Below are positions 34,995-46,031 of a stretch of DNA of 64,000 nucleotides, one piece after another. Origin of the DNA: Scytalidium lignicola (taxonomy: Eukaryota > Ascomycota > Leotiomycetes); assembly GCA_002812745.2 (NCBI GenBank), contig NCSJ02000038.1, forward strand, positions 124,001 through 188,000. Direction: 5' to 3'. Position 1 is the first letter of the stretch. Every line of letters begins with the position of its first letter. The position numbers and the translations under genes were made by a program. Under the pieces are notes generated by a model. That model saw nothing but the letters and a program-made list of their open reading frames with translations, was not told the origin of the DNA and did not search any database.

Positions 34995-36213
34995 ATGCTA
35001 CACTCTCTCCGCCAAGGACGTCTCTATCGACAATGTAGTTCTAGCTTCACTCAGACTAACGCTTTGTGCCTCACCAAAGTCTACGCTTCACCACGTACTC
35101 GGTCATTTCTGCGCCGACATGAGCGACAATTTGTCTCCGTCCCCGCAATACTCGTCCCTCCATTGGTATTCGGTGGCTTGCTAATCACTCTATGGACCTG
35201 GAAATGTGCCATGATGGTTCTCTTCCAGAATAAAATCATCTACATGCCAGGATTACCACCCAACGCAAGACGTGAGCAAATTGAAGACTACAGGCATCAA
35301 TGTAGCGGCATCTTATGGAGAGAGGAAAGTATAATAGCTGCAGATGGCACGCGCTTGAGTTTGTGCATAGCCTCTGTTAGTAGTACTACAAAAATCTCTA
35401 GAATTGCAGAGAGGATATACATTCTGTATTTTCAAGGTCAATCATGCTTTTCTTCTGAAAAAGAATAGTACGCTGACCAAGTCTCTAGGAAATGCATCCT
35501 CAATTCCTCCAAGGCTCCCGTTCATTTCTCCCGTTCTTCGAATGCTCAGAGACCAAGCGTCCGATGTTCAGCATCCGGTTTCATACTCGATTGTTTGCTG
35601 CAGCTATCGAGGCTACTGGAAATCAAACGGTCGACCTTCAGAAAAAGGGATTGCAAAAGATGCAGAAGCTGCCTTGGAATGGATACAGCGATATAACCGT
35701 AGCCTTCCCGGATTTCATAACTCAGAAGCCGAAGGTCGAGGTATTTCACTCGTTATATGGGGTCAGAGTATAGGAGCGGGGGTTGCTACTAATTTCGCGG
35801 CTCAAGGAAAAGTATTTGCAGGAACAGTGTCTCTAAAAGCGCTGATCTTAGAGACGCCTTTCATCAGTGTAAGATCGATGCTGGAAACTCTCTATCCTCA
35901 GAAATGGCTCCCATATCGCTACCTGGGGCCTTTCTTGTGGAATCACCTGGATAGTTGGAAGGCGCTTGGGGAGCTTGGAGAGAAAGTGCGTACCACTGAG
36001 GTTGACCCACCTAGGATACTCATTCTGGAGGCTGGAAAAGATGAATTGGTGCCCCCTTCGCACGGGGAGANGCTCGAACAGAGATGTGTTGATCTAGGCT
36101 TACCAGTCAAAAAGGTTGTGGTTGGTGGTGCCTTGCATACTGAAGCCATTGCTCGCAGGGAGGGCCAGAGGGCCGTGGTGAATATGATTCAAGCTGTAAG
36201 TCATCATCAGTAA
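34995..36213 (+). CDS. Alpha/beta hydrolase, Bem46/ABHD13-like, membrane-anchored
   Basis: Two exons (34995-35436, 35489-36213) encode 388 residues. A basic N-terminus is followed by a hydrophobic segment (AILVPPLVFGGLLITLW, about 50-68) and the Bem46-type FQNKIIYMPGLPP. The catalytic Ser is in WGQSIGAGV, the Asp in AGKDELVPP and the His in GGALHTEA near the C-terminus. Loops such as SYRGYWKSNGRPSEKGI are typical of the family. The intron (52 bp) has a GTCAAT donor, CTGAC branch and TAG acceptor. An N at 36071 makes one residue unknown without changing the frame. Bem46 proteins affect polarity in fission yeast and hyphal outgrowth in Neurospora; the substrate is not known. Confidence 0.88.
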
Positions 36214-37121
36214 GAGGCAGGGAGCAGCAAGAACGACTTTGCTGCGTGTTACTGCTATACTATAGAACCGTATATTTGCTCATCGTAAATCGCACCATAA
36301 TTATGCTATTCCTTTATACTTTTAATTGACTTTATGATGGCAAAAGATAATCAATCGAAAGTTAACTCAAGCGTGCACAAATTCACGGAATGTACTGTAC
36401 ATGCCGCGACGCATAAGTTGTGAGTTCTAAATAACTAGTGTCCAGTATTGCATTTCCACCTGAGGCGCATCCAGTCACTGCCAGTCAGGGGTTACGGGGG
36501 GAGCGCTAGAAGACACTAGCCTGGGCAAGATACAGTTCTGTCTTACAGCAGCTACGGCAAGCTACTGCAGTCATGGTGTGCGAAATTTGCACTGTACAGT
36601 TCCACCAGGCTCCACCGTAATTAATCCCCATCCCTTTTTTATATAATTTTTTTATAATTCGGAATATTGTTTAAATAATCATTGATCACAAGAACCAGTG
36701 CTGAATATCGGCATTCTTCGTAATGATGAGCAACAATGCAATCGAGACAGCAAGGTAAAATAATAATCAAACTAGCTCTTTTACAATTGCTGCAGTTAAT
36801 TAGACAACGTCGTGGTCAACTCCTAGTGTACAGCATTCTCTTTTACTTATGACTGTAATGAAGTCTTTGATTGGAAGAGTCTTGAGGCCCGTCGCCCCGT
36901 GCGACATTGAGAGAGTCATCCAACTTCCGAACAAAGAAAAAAGTAAATCATCGACAGGGACTTGATGCCAAACCTCCCCCCTCCCCGAAGCTACCTACCG
37001 GGCCCTGTCGCCATGCAGCCTGCCCAGCGTTTTGGGATCGGCCAAGACCAGGTTTGGGGGTTTTGGCAACCCTCCTTTCTTTCGTATGGCCCGTGCTTGG
37101 TTGGATGGAAAGTGCAATCAA

Positions 37122-37153
37122 GTGCAATAACTTCTCTCAAAAAGTTATTGCAC
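37122..37153. repeat. Perfect 12-bp stem hairpin
   Basis: GTGCAATAACTT at 37122-37133 pairs with AAGTTATTGCAC at 37142-37153 with an 8-nt loop. The second hairpin lies 30 bp on. In DNA it is a foldback; whether it is transcribed cannot be seen. Confidence 0.8.
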
Positions 37154-37183
37154 TGTACGATCCTGCATAAATTTATCAAGGTC

Positions 37184-37212
37184 CTCCTGTACCTTTCCTT
37201 TTTGTACAGGAG
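37184..37212. repeat. Perfect 9-bp stem hairpin
   Basis: CTCCTGTAC at 37184-37192 pairs with GTACAGGAG at 37204-37212, with a pyrimidine-rich 11-nt loop. It follows the 12-bp hairpin directly. Confidence 0.75.
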
Positions 37213-37987
37213 AATCTGGTAATACTCCCCACCCTCAGAATGACCGGTACCGCACTCAACAGAACGCCAGCAACCTATATTCCACAACAGCAGCAACACC
37301 AACATGATTGAGTGGGGCAATATGACTGTGTGCAAGCTTGCTGATTCATCCTTATTTCCCGTGTTTATCATCAATGGTTTGCACGCCCCTTGCAGCCATA
37401 TACCGGTATTGTATAACATATATATATGGGAAAATGCTGACCCCATCGTCGAGCAGGCCAGTCTGCCAAGGCGGGGCGCACCCTCCGGGAGACTGGGAGC
37501 AGCTCGAAAAGGGGAGGGACAAGCTACCGGACGGTGATTATCACTGGCGGGCAAGCATCAAAAGCACATGACTCGCTAGTCACATGAGACCGTGTGTACC
37601 TCGCGCATAGTGGTTGCAGGTATACCCCTGTTCAAACACGTCCGCCGAGGGGGCAGTCGCTCAGACCGCGTCGTCGTATGTCCCTTCCGCCTCAACAGGC
37701 AGATATTCACGGCACGGCCTGCCCTCCACACGGCCATCCATGAGTATATATATTCCGCGCCCCTTCTCCTTTACTGTTCCTTTCCATCTCGCCTTGTCGT
37801 CTTTTTTATCCTTGTTTTTCTCCGTTCCTATCGGTAGGTGCTTTTGGCTTTTCGATTTCGTTCTTCTCCTCCGACTTTCCTCCACTTCATCGTCTTGATC
37901 CCGAGCAGCGATTCCACCCGTCCATGTGGTAAAACCGTTGCTGCATTCGGACGACTCGCTCCTGTCGACCATTTCCAGCCATCGAGT

Positions 37988-39011
37988 ATGTTCGGTCGAA
38001 AGCCCAATCATTCGCAGACCGAGAGCTTTTCGAAGAGTCGACGAACGACCAAGGCAAGATCCTCATCCTTCAGAGAACATGGCGTATCCAAACATCGATA
38101 CGAAGGGAGACCTCGGATTGCTCCGTCCGAGGAGAATCCTCCACTGAACAGGTAAGCATTCGTGCCATGCAAAGAGAAGTCACTTAGTAGGGCATTAGCT
38201 GACCTTTTTTCTAGCACCCTAACTTCATCGATAATCACAATAGTCGTCGGCCACGAGCAACGACTCTTCGCCGCGCACGAAGACGTCCTCTGCGTATCCC
38301 CATTCTTTCAGGCAGCATGCAGAGGGCAATTCATAGAGTCTAGCAACAAGCGTATTACTCTACCCGATGAAGAACCAGAAATATTTTCGTCCGTCCTGGA
38401 GTACCTGTACAAGGGTGACTACTACCCACGGCTCGTTCATAACAAACGAAAGAACACTTGGGAATTAGAGATCACCGGCGAAGGATCGAGCAATGTCGAG
38501 TCGACCATCTATCACCACGGTGTAGATGGGGAGCTGTTGAAAGATACAGTCATCTATTGCACGGCAGAGAAATACGGGCTTGAAGAACTCAAACGGGTAG
38601 CATTACGAAAACAGGGCCTACGTGAGTCCTCCTCTGAAGGTCATCCATGTTTATAACTCGGAGCTAACGAGATATCCTACTTAGAATCCGGAGTCCAATG
38701 TAGTACCATCTTATCGTCCGCTCGCTATGCCTACGCCAATACTCCAGATACAGACTCCAAGTTGCGAGCTCATTATCTCGCGCTCATAATTAGAAGCCGC
38801 GGCACTTTCAAGCGCAGCGGGACCATGCAGCTTGAGATGCATGCCGGAGGAAGCCAACTGTTCTTCGACTTATTTGTAGCACTATGTAACCACGTCGATG
38901 ATGTCGCAAGCGCTGCGTAAGTTCACTCTTCCATTTATATAAAATCCTAGCGTTTAAACTAATCCTCACAAATACAGGTCGTCACCGAGGAGTGTGCGCA
39001 CTCTCCACTAA
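37988..39011 (+). CDS. BTB/POZ domain protein
   Basis: Four exons (37988-38151, 38215-38621, 38685-38916, 38978-39011) encode 278 residues. A basic, Ser-rich N-terminus of 55 residues leads into a BTB fold: TSSIITIVVGHEQRLFAAHE, then SPFFQAACRGQFIESSNKRI and the FSSVLEYLYKGDY helix. A charged insert and CTAEKYGLEELKRVAL, a typical end of fungal BTB domains, follow. The C-terminal half is helical. These proteins are often Cul3 adaptors or dimerising regulators; the partner here is unknown. Introns are 63, 63 and 61 bp. A start further upstream is possible, because the leader is open for some distance. Confidence 0.88.
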
Positions 39012-39950
39012 TAATATAATCTCTACCAATACAAAAAAGCTTCGTCTCAACTTTTCTTTCCTTTGTACCTTCCTTGGGTGTTGGCCGCATTGTCTTCAGG
39101 GATACCTTACTCGGCGTTTTGGGGATATATGGGCTTGTATCACTACTCTTCTGGGCCGCTAATCATCCGGAGGATTGCGTTGCTCGACTTGATTGTCACT
39201 GGATATTTCCGTTCTCTCCTATCTACTCCACAGTTCAAAAGTGGTGAGAAAAATGATGTATTTTCACGTCTAGATTTTGTGTTCTTTATGAGCTACGCAT
39301 ATGCATAATGTAGGAGGAAATATGATGAGGAAATCAAATTGATATCAACCTCTATACCTAAGTTATTCTAGAGGTCAAGCAAATTTTCCGTGTATAATTT
39401 TCCCCATAATTAATAATCCGGAAGAGAAGATGTGTAAAAGTCAAAAACCCACAATCCTGGCACGAACCTTTCCACAAGCCTTGTACTGTATTAAGAAGAC
39501 TGAGGGTCTCGTAAGAGAATTCGTTCAACCCAGTACTGCCTCTCTGATTCGCTTAATTCACAGTGATATCCTGGTTTCGGGCGTGGATGAGTCACAACAA
39601 GCCTTTAGACATGGGTCACCGGCCCATTACCGCACAAAAGATCCTTAGTGGATACCAATCTAGACTGTGGTAAGACTTGACCTATCTCCCACACCCAGTA
39701 ACAACTGTACTGCATCTCGATGAGGGTAACGGCAAATACTGTAATTCTTTGTTTGGTGAGATTGTCCCTTTGCAAGAATCCACCCGCACAGTTCTCCACT
39801 CTCTAAAGGACACTGAATGGTAGCTCGGCTCCAGCAAGCGACCCGATCCGGTTTGTCTAAATATATCTCAATTCCGAATGCAAGGATGATAGGATCGTGG
39901 TAGAGGAGCAACATCAAAATTTATATTAATTCATCGCCCGCCTGCGTTGC
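39012..39950. other. Convergent spacer between the BTB gene and CSN12
   Basis: About 940 bases, presumably two 3' UTRs and a neutral spacer. Short frames at 39063-39308 and 39430-39648 have no family features. Confidence 0.5.
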
Positions 39951-41844
39951 TCATACGCCAGTTCCAGGGAAAGCACCGGCTTTGCTGAGAACAACAATTC
40001 CTCGTTCCCGTGCAATGTAGCCTTTCATCAGGCTCTATACTCTATCAGTACCTTTTCTAAACTCACGTAAGATGACCACTAATAAAATGCGGCCTGTCAC
40101 CAGGATATCGTGACCAACAGCTGGCCGCTAGAAACAAGAGTATGCTCACCTTGTATATCATATTCGCCAACAAACACTCCACTTCGTCATTTTCAACTGT
40201 TTCCTTGCTTCCAAGACTTATCGCAGCGGCGAACTCAGCAACGGGAACCCTTGTTCGCCTCACTGGAAGGGCGCTTTCATCCTTAGCCTCTTCAAATCCA
40301 CCAGCAAGGAACACCTTGCGAAGAAGGTTACGAAGTGCAATATCACGACCCCGCTCGAGTGTCAGATAAATACGTCTTTTAACAAACTCATCTTCCCCAG
40401 CGATTAATGCCGAGTCAAATCCTCGAAGATCTCCCTTCTTAATGCACCGTGATAGCGGTAGGAAAAGCTTCTGCAGTCGCGGGTAAGGCTGCAATAAAAA
40501 ATTTGTTGGAAGAGTGTGGGTAGTCAGAAGGTGACAAGGAATTAAATATGTCAATATGAGCCTTGAGACATGAATCAGCAAGCGAAATTTAAGACGTTAC
40601 AATGAAATAGAGACGTGTCGGTTAGCCAGAGTTCTCTCGAAGAAAACATACTCTTTGTTCCGCTTTGAATCCTTATGACAAAGTCTCCATGCTTCAGTAA
40701 GATGTTTCTCTGCCTATTTGAAACTGATTAGTCGTGCATAATGTCTTTGAAATAGCATCAGCTCACTTCCGAGTAGTTCTCCTCTAGGAAATATATAACC
40801 CCTACGTAGTACCTAAAGGTCACCTGATGAGACTTCGGGAAAGCATCAAGATCTGGCATATCACCCCTATACGCCTGGATGGCATTAAGGATGTTTTTTG
40901 ATAGACTGATCGAGTTCAGTTTGAAGTATGTCTTGAATAGGAGGTTGATGATATTGTAGATCCCCCATTTGCGCGATTCTTCGAGGGGTGCCCTTTAATA
41001 ATCAATCAGTTTGCGGCCAATTTACCTATCTAGGATTCGTACCTATCACTGAGACAGATCTGGAATATACGATTCAAAACTCTTGCTGCATCCTCGAGCT
41101 TCTCATTATTTTCCGCCTCCGGATTAAAATCATCTTGAAAACTCGTCCCCGCACCAGAGTCATCCCCGGTTCCTTCGTCAGCCTTAATCGCAAAATTTCT
41201 TATATACTTTCCTGCTATGTAGAGACAGGGTACCGTCCAAGCTTCAAACCCGCAATTGGTGTAGCCGCGTATCAGACAATTGGTCATGTCCTTCCATGAT
41301 TCGTATACCTTCGTCCAAGCTGCCTGTATGAGTGTTTAACTTTGATTCTCCAGTAGAAAAAACTCATGCGGAGGGAAAGAAATTTGAAAACCCAACGAAA
41401 TGGTTTAGGTAGAAGTATGTGTTTAGTATGTTATGCCGCAATCGAGTTTTGTATACGATTCACATATGGAAGGGATAAAGTAAACATGATAAAGAGAATG
41501 AACAAGAACGAACGAGAATATTTAACAAGAAGCTGTGTAAATACCTTTGAATTGGCCTTGTTTGCGACTTCTGCACTCAAAATTTCCCCAACCGCTTTCC
41601 AATAACCAACATAGACATCAACCCAAGCATTCCCCTCCTCTGTGGAAAGTTTGAATGTGTTCTTGTTGTCGTAAACGATTCTATATTTGAAGTCATTCTT
41701 AACACTAGCAAAATTCGTACTCTTGTAAAAAGAATAAAGTTGATCTGGTCGCTCGCTTGGGGCGATCGGGGAGATAGTTTGTGAAAGAAGGTAGCCATCA
41801 CCATCAGCATGAGCGTTTTTGAATGTCTTGAATACAGAATCCAT
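39951..41844 (-). CDS. CSN12: CSN12-like PCI-domain protein (Thp3/PCID2 family)
   Basis: Six exons (41844-41545, 41323-41043, 40992-40767, 40713-40652, 40561-40150, 40034-39951) encode 454 residues. The helical N-terminal repeats contain [20 protein letters not shown] and [22 protein letters not shown]. The PCI/winged-helix part covers [21 protein letters not shown] and [10 protein letters not shown], and the end is [24 protein letters not shown]. In yeast Csn12 works with Thp3 and Sem1 in mRNA metabolism and is found with the COP9 signalosome; the PCI part binds nucleic acid. Introns are 221, 50, 53, 90 and 115 bp. The length is usual for fungi. The gene diverges from RPL20. Confidence 0.92.
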
Positions 41845-42312
41845 TTTCGTTTAAAATGCAGAACTCGCAGCTCAAGAATATAATTGCTTTGTAGACTCTC
41901 CTTGGTTTCTGGATTAAAGCCCTGATGGAAAATGCGAGTAAATCAACGTGCAGAATAAATCCCTACCATTTGAAATTCCATAGGGTCTATCTAGCCTTGG
42001 TGGTTGCTCTTTTTCTCTCATTTAGAACCAGAGCCCATTTTCCCGCAACACAACTAATTCGGCTCCATACATGAGGCGTATGTTCTTGAGGCTCTGCGGC
42101 CGCTATCACTATTTCGGTAAGGCGGGGTGGCATTAGCGAACTCAGGGCTAGGTTTTTTCAAAACCCTTAGCCTCTTTTCCTCGCATCGTAATTGCGAAGG
42201 AATAATTGACGATTTGGGTCCAGACAAACCACACGGCATCACCCACGATCAGACATTAACAGTAAGTTAACCCAGGATTTTGGCATATCTAGAATGAGCT
42301 GACATCATCCAG
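41845..42312. promoter_or_regulatory. Divergent promoter region of CSN12 and RPL20
   Basis: 468 bp separate the two start codons. No sharp known motif was seen. A 62-codon frame inside it is not credible as a gene. Confidence 0.5.
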
Positions 42313-43329
42313 ATGGGTAAGCATAGCATTTCATTGATTCGTTCGAGCCTACCAGCCAAGTAGATGGAAATCCCCATCACGATCACAACTATCTAATAAT
42401 CTGGAATTGATTTGGATTCGATCAAAACTGCTGCGAGGTTTCTTATTATGCTCGCAGTTTTGGTGATAATCTCGACTGTATCCGGTTATACACCCACAAA
42501 GGTCAATGCATCAAATTCGAAAGTTTGCATGACAGGAGATGGAAGTGTAATGCCTATATCGACACAATGGCTTCCCAATATAGAGGAGTTCTTAATCCTG
42601 GATATTAGGCATATTACTTGCTACTTGTGCTAGATTTCCTTGAATAGAACGTTAATCACGGGGCTGGGGAATTATGACAGCTAATCTGTTGGTCAGGTCG
42701 TCTCACAGAATACCAGGTCATTGGCCGCCATCTGCCTAGTGAGGCAAACCCGGCGCCTAAGCTCTATAGAATGCGGATTTTTGCACCCAACACTGTTGTT
42801 GCAAAGTCTAGATTCTGGTATTTCTTGATGAAGCTTCGGAAAGTCAAGAAGGCAAACGGAGAGATTGTCAGCCTGAATGTCGTATGTGCAAATTTTACCA
42901 CTTATATTTGAATGTTTGACTAACTCCAATGTTGTCAGATTCACGAGAAGCGCCCACTGAAGGTCAAGAACTTTGGTATCTGGATCCGATATGATTCCAG
43001 ATCCGGCACCCACAACATGTATAAGGAATACCGTGAGATGTCACGAACAGACGCTGTTGAGGCTTTATACCAAGATATGGCAGCCAGGCACCGCTCTCGT
43101 TTCCGGTCGATTCATGTACGTTGGACGCGCATGCTTCCATAATACTTGCTAATTAGGTGTGTTACTGCAGATTCTGAAGGTGGTTGAACTGGAGAAGACC
43201 GATGACGTTAAGCGCCCATACATCAAACAACTCCTCACCAAAGATCTCAAATTCCCTCTTCCCCACCGGATCTCGAAATCAACCGGCAAGAAACTTTTTG
43301 CGGCAAAGCGGCCATCAACCTTTTACTAG
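42313..43329 (+). CDS. RPL20: 60S ribosomal protein eL20 (L18a)
   Basis: Four exons (42313-42316, 42697-42881, 42939-43115, 43171-43329) encode 174 residues, the usual length. The first coding exon is just ATGG, and the first intron is 380 bp, by far the longest in this window. The sequence has the family features [69 protein letters not shown] and the end [10 protein letters not shown]. It is part of the large subunit near the 5S RNA. The long first intron behind the start codon is typical of fungal ribosomal protein genes and may be used in regulation. It contains a strong hairpin. Confidence 0.97.
42424..42461 (+). other. Hairpin inside RPL20 intron 1
   Basis: AAAACTG plus CGAG (42424-42430 and 42434-42437, with a CTG bulge) pairs with CTCGCAGTTTT at 42451-42461 around a 13-nt loop. 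This is an 11-bp stem, possible as RNA in the pre-mRNA. It could be a regulatory structure or an embedded RNA; no snoRNA box pattern was found. Confidence 0.55.
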
Positions 43330-46031
43330 GTAGGATTATAGGATGGTTGGGTCGAGGTGGATGAAATGGTGTCGCACTGCATATGGTTGTTCTTCTAGGT
43401 TTGCTCATGGAGCCGGTTCGGGAGTAGCAAATGCAAAAGCAAAAGATTACTCATGAGTCATTCGATATAGTCATGATTGTGCACCCCCGTTTCCAAGCTT
43501 CTAGGTCACGAACCGGAAGGATTATATATTTGAATCCCCCATGGAGGTCGCGATAAAATGTGATGGGACTTTGCCAAGATACTAAATGTGCCATATGTGA
43601 TTACTTTAATGCCTAGAGTGCCTATAATTACAGCGCATTGCATGTTATTAACGGCTTGAAGGTCACCGGGCACTCAAATCGTCAGTGTCAGCTTAGCTAG
43701 CGCTTTGGGACGAATATCATCACTTTTACAGTAAACTCTGTACGTATTGCAGTGGCATCTATTTACCCATCTGTACCACTTCTAATTAGTTGACCATTTC
43801 GTACAATAATTTTACAGTGAGAATAGTACCCAGTTGGAGGGTTTCCACACTTGTAGTTTAGCCACAAATAGCAAGTCTGTTACCATCAGCCTAATTTATT
43901 CTAGTCGAACCCACTTCAACACCATCACAGTATTGTCACAACGAAGACAGACGGATCTCACAAACGCAGTTCCTGAGGCGACAAGCTATATTTACATACG
44001 TATATGTTATAATATAGAATACTCACTCCAAACGTTTTTTATATATTACTCAGGCTTTAAAGTACAGTCCCGACCCTTACAAAAAAATACCTTCTGGCCT
44101 TACGCCCACTATAACTCAGTAACTAACCTACTCCTCATTAAACATATACTGTATTTCAGCAAATACATCTATAATTATCAGGTGTTGACATTAAAAGTCC
44201 ATTTTTGGCCTCTAGGACCCGAGGGGATAACCATTCAGGAGGCCAGATTATCCTCTCAGTCGCAAATAAATAGCATCATTATCATCACCAACCTAGCCAA
44301 CTTACTCACTATTTGTAGTTTCTCAACTATATTATACATATATATCTCCTTAATGCCTGAGGAGTTCTATGTATATTAGCTTAAAACATAAGATGAATCC
44401 CTAGCTCACATTGGAATGAATAAAAGGCAATGGAGATGAGTGATAAACTTGCAAAATAAGTCCTTAAGCGTCAATAACCAAACTCAAATCCATGTGTCAA
44501 CAATATCTTAAATAAATATCATCATCATATATAAACAGGATAATTACTAAATTTAGGCCTCGACTAAATCGACTCCTACACTACCAAAATTACAATAGAT
44601 CTAGTAGGAGGGCCAAAAAATAAAAAAAAATCCTTCAACAACGTGGTGGCAAAAAGATGGATAAAATGAAATGTAGGGCATTGATATATAACCCTTCCAA
44701 GTAATGTTTCAAAGATCCTCAGTGACTTTTCACGGCTGTTTAGATGACAGGGACCATCGTTGAAGTTGAAGTAGAAAAACAAAGAATTGTCTCTGGCCGC
44801 TGGAAGGTTTAGGCGAGAACACTTTCATACCAAACTCCCTGACTTATCACACCCAAATTCGCGAAATTTAATTGAGAACTAGGATGAAACCACCATATTA
44901 CCTATATAAAATGTTCCATTTCTTGATATTTTACGAAAACTCGATTTTTGTGGCCATTTAATCCTTGTTATTTGGATTTATTTAAGGCCTAAATTTAAGG
45001 AAGGTACCTTGAATAAGTTTGCCTAGTTTAACTTACTATGCTTTCCTTATTTGAAGAAGTTTTTTGGTACCTACCATATAAATCAAGGCGTAGGTTATAG
45101 TGCTGAGGATGCAATATTGGTGCACAGTATGTTCGATATTGTTTGTGATGGATTTAATTCATGCGGCTTCGCAAAATTTTGACTTCATCTATCTCTTGAT
45201 GGCTGGCTTATTCTACAATAAACCTAATGATATCTAGCTCAGTTCACGGTAACTTATCGCAGATTAACAGGTAATAAAAATTCAAACCTGGTATAATTAA
45301 CGACCACAGTTGATTGAGTAGGTACCCGGGAGGTTATTGAAAATCGAGCAACTATTATTTAAATAGATAGATACTCTAGGTACATACACAACAAATATTA
45401 TAATAATATAACACTTATCTGCTGAAAAACTACCCACGTGATATTGGGGGTAAAATTACTAGTACCTAGGTAGGGGGAGTCCAAATTGAGGATTTTAGGC
45501 ACATGCTTATTATGTGACCTTAATGCAAGACCTGGCAACTAGCCGTAAAACATACTTATATGCTTAAGACGGAATTTGACATTAACTAACATGTTAGGTA
45601 GGTACTAGCTCNTTTTTTTTACTTAGGTGTATCCTCGGAACGCACAACCCATTTCATTGGAAATTTGTTGTCATACTCCGTACTTTAGAACATATTTTAC
45701 TAGCGTTTAACCTAAATATAAATTTAATGACTCGTAACCTAAATAATCATTTTTTAAAAATACATTGCATACATTTTGTCCCCGACGAACTTAAGCGCGA
45801 TTTTAGTCTAGGTAACTGCAGCTATATTCTATTGTTACCAAGACAGCCTCCAATTTAACTATATATATCTCCTAACTATGGTAGGAATTCATGCTACGCC
45901 AAGTTTTCCTCCACAGCGGCTACCTAGAAGGTATTAGGCTTTTCTTTTCGTAAAAAGGCAGACATTTAGAGGTCGAACCTAGAAGATAGTAAATCTTAAT
46001 AGGTGTGGAGTAGAGACAGAGCAAGTGTCTA
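43330..46031. other. 2.7-kb AT-rich island without recognisable genes
   Basis: Highly AT-rich DNA with many TAGGTACCTA-like words (such as near 45010, 45070, 45325 and 45470) and one N by a T-run (45612). An open frame at 43834-44379 (181 codons) is rich in Ile, Tyr and Asn, as expected of AT-rich random sequence. It may be an old, decayed repeat, but no transposon protein can be read. Confidence 0.45.

Larger units (their letters stand above)
36214..37987. other. 1.8-kb intergenic region with two adjacent hairpins
   Basis: No gene recognised. It holds GTAC-type palindromes (ATGTACTGTACAT at 36390-36402 and ACTGTACAGT at 36591-36600) and two hairpins near 37122-37212. The last 250 bases are pyrimidine-rich with a TATATAT at 37745 and form the promoter and leader of the BTB gene. 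Confidence 0.5.

Noticed and set aside
40067..40078. Possible 12-nt microexon within the last CSN12 intron
   Set aside because: Direct joining of 40150 to 40034 already gives the family length (YK then SLMKGYI); the extra residues would not fit.
43505..43560. B-box-like GGTTCGTGACC on the minus strand
   Set aside because: No A box at the right distance and no cloverleaf.
43834..44379. 181-codon plus-strand frame in the AT-rich island
   Set aside because: Composition (Ile, Tyr, Asn, Ser) matches random AT-rich DNA; no transposon motif.
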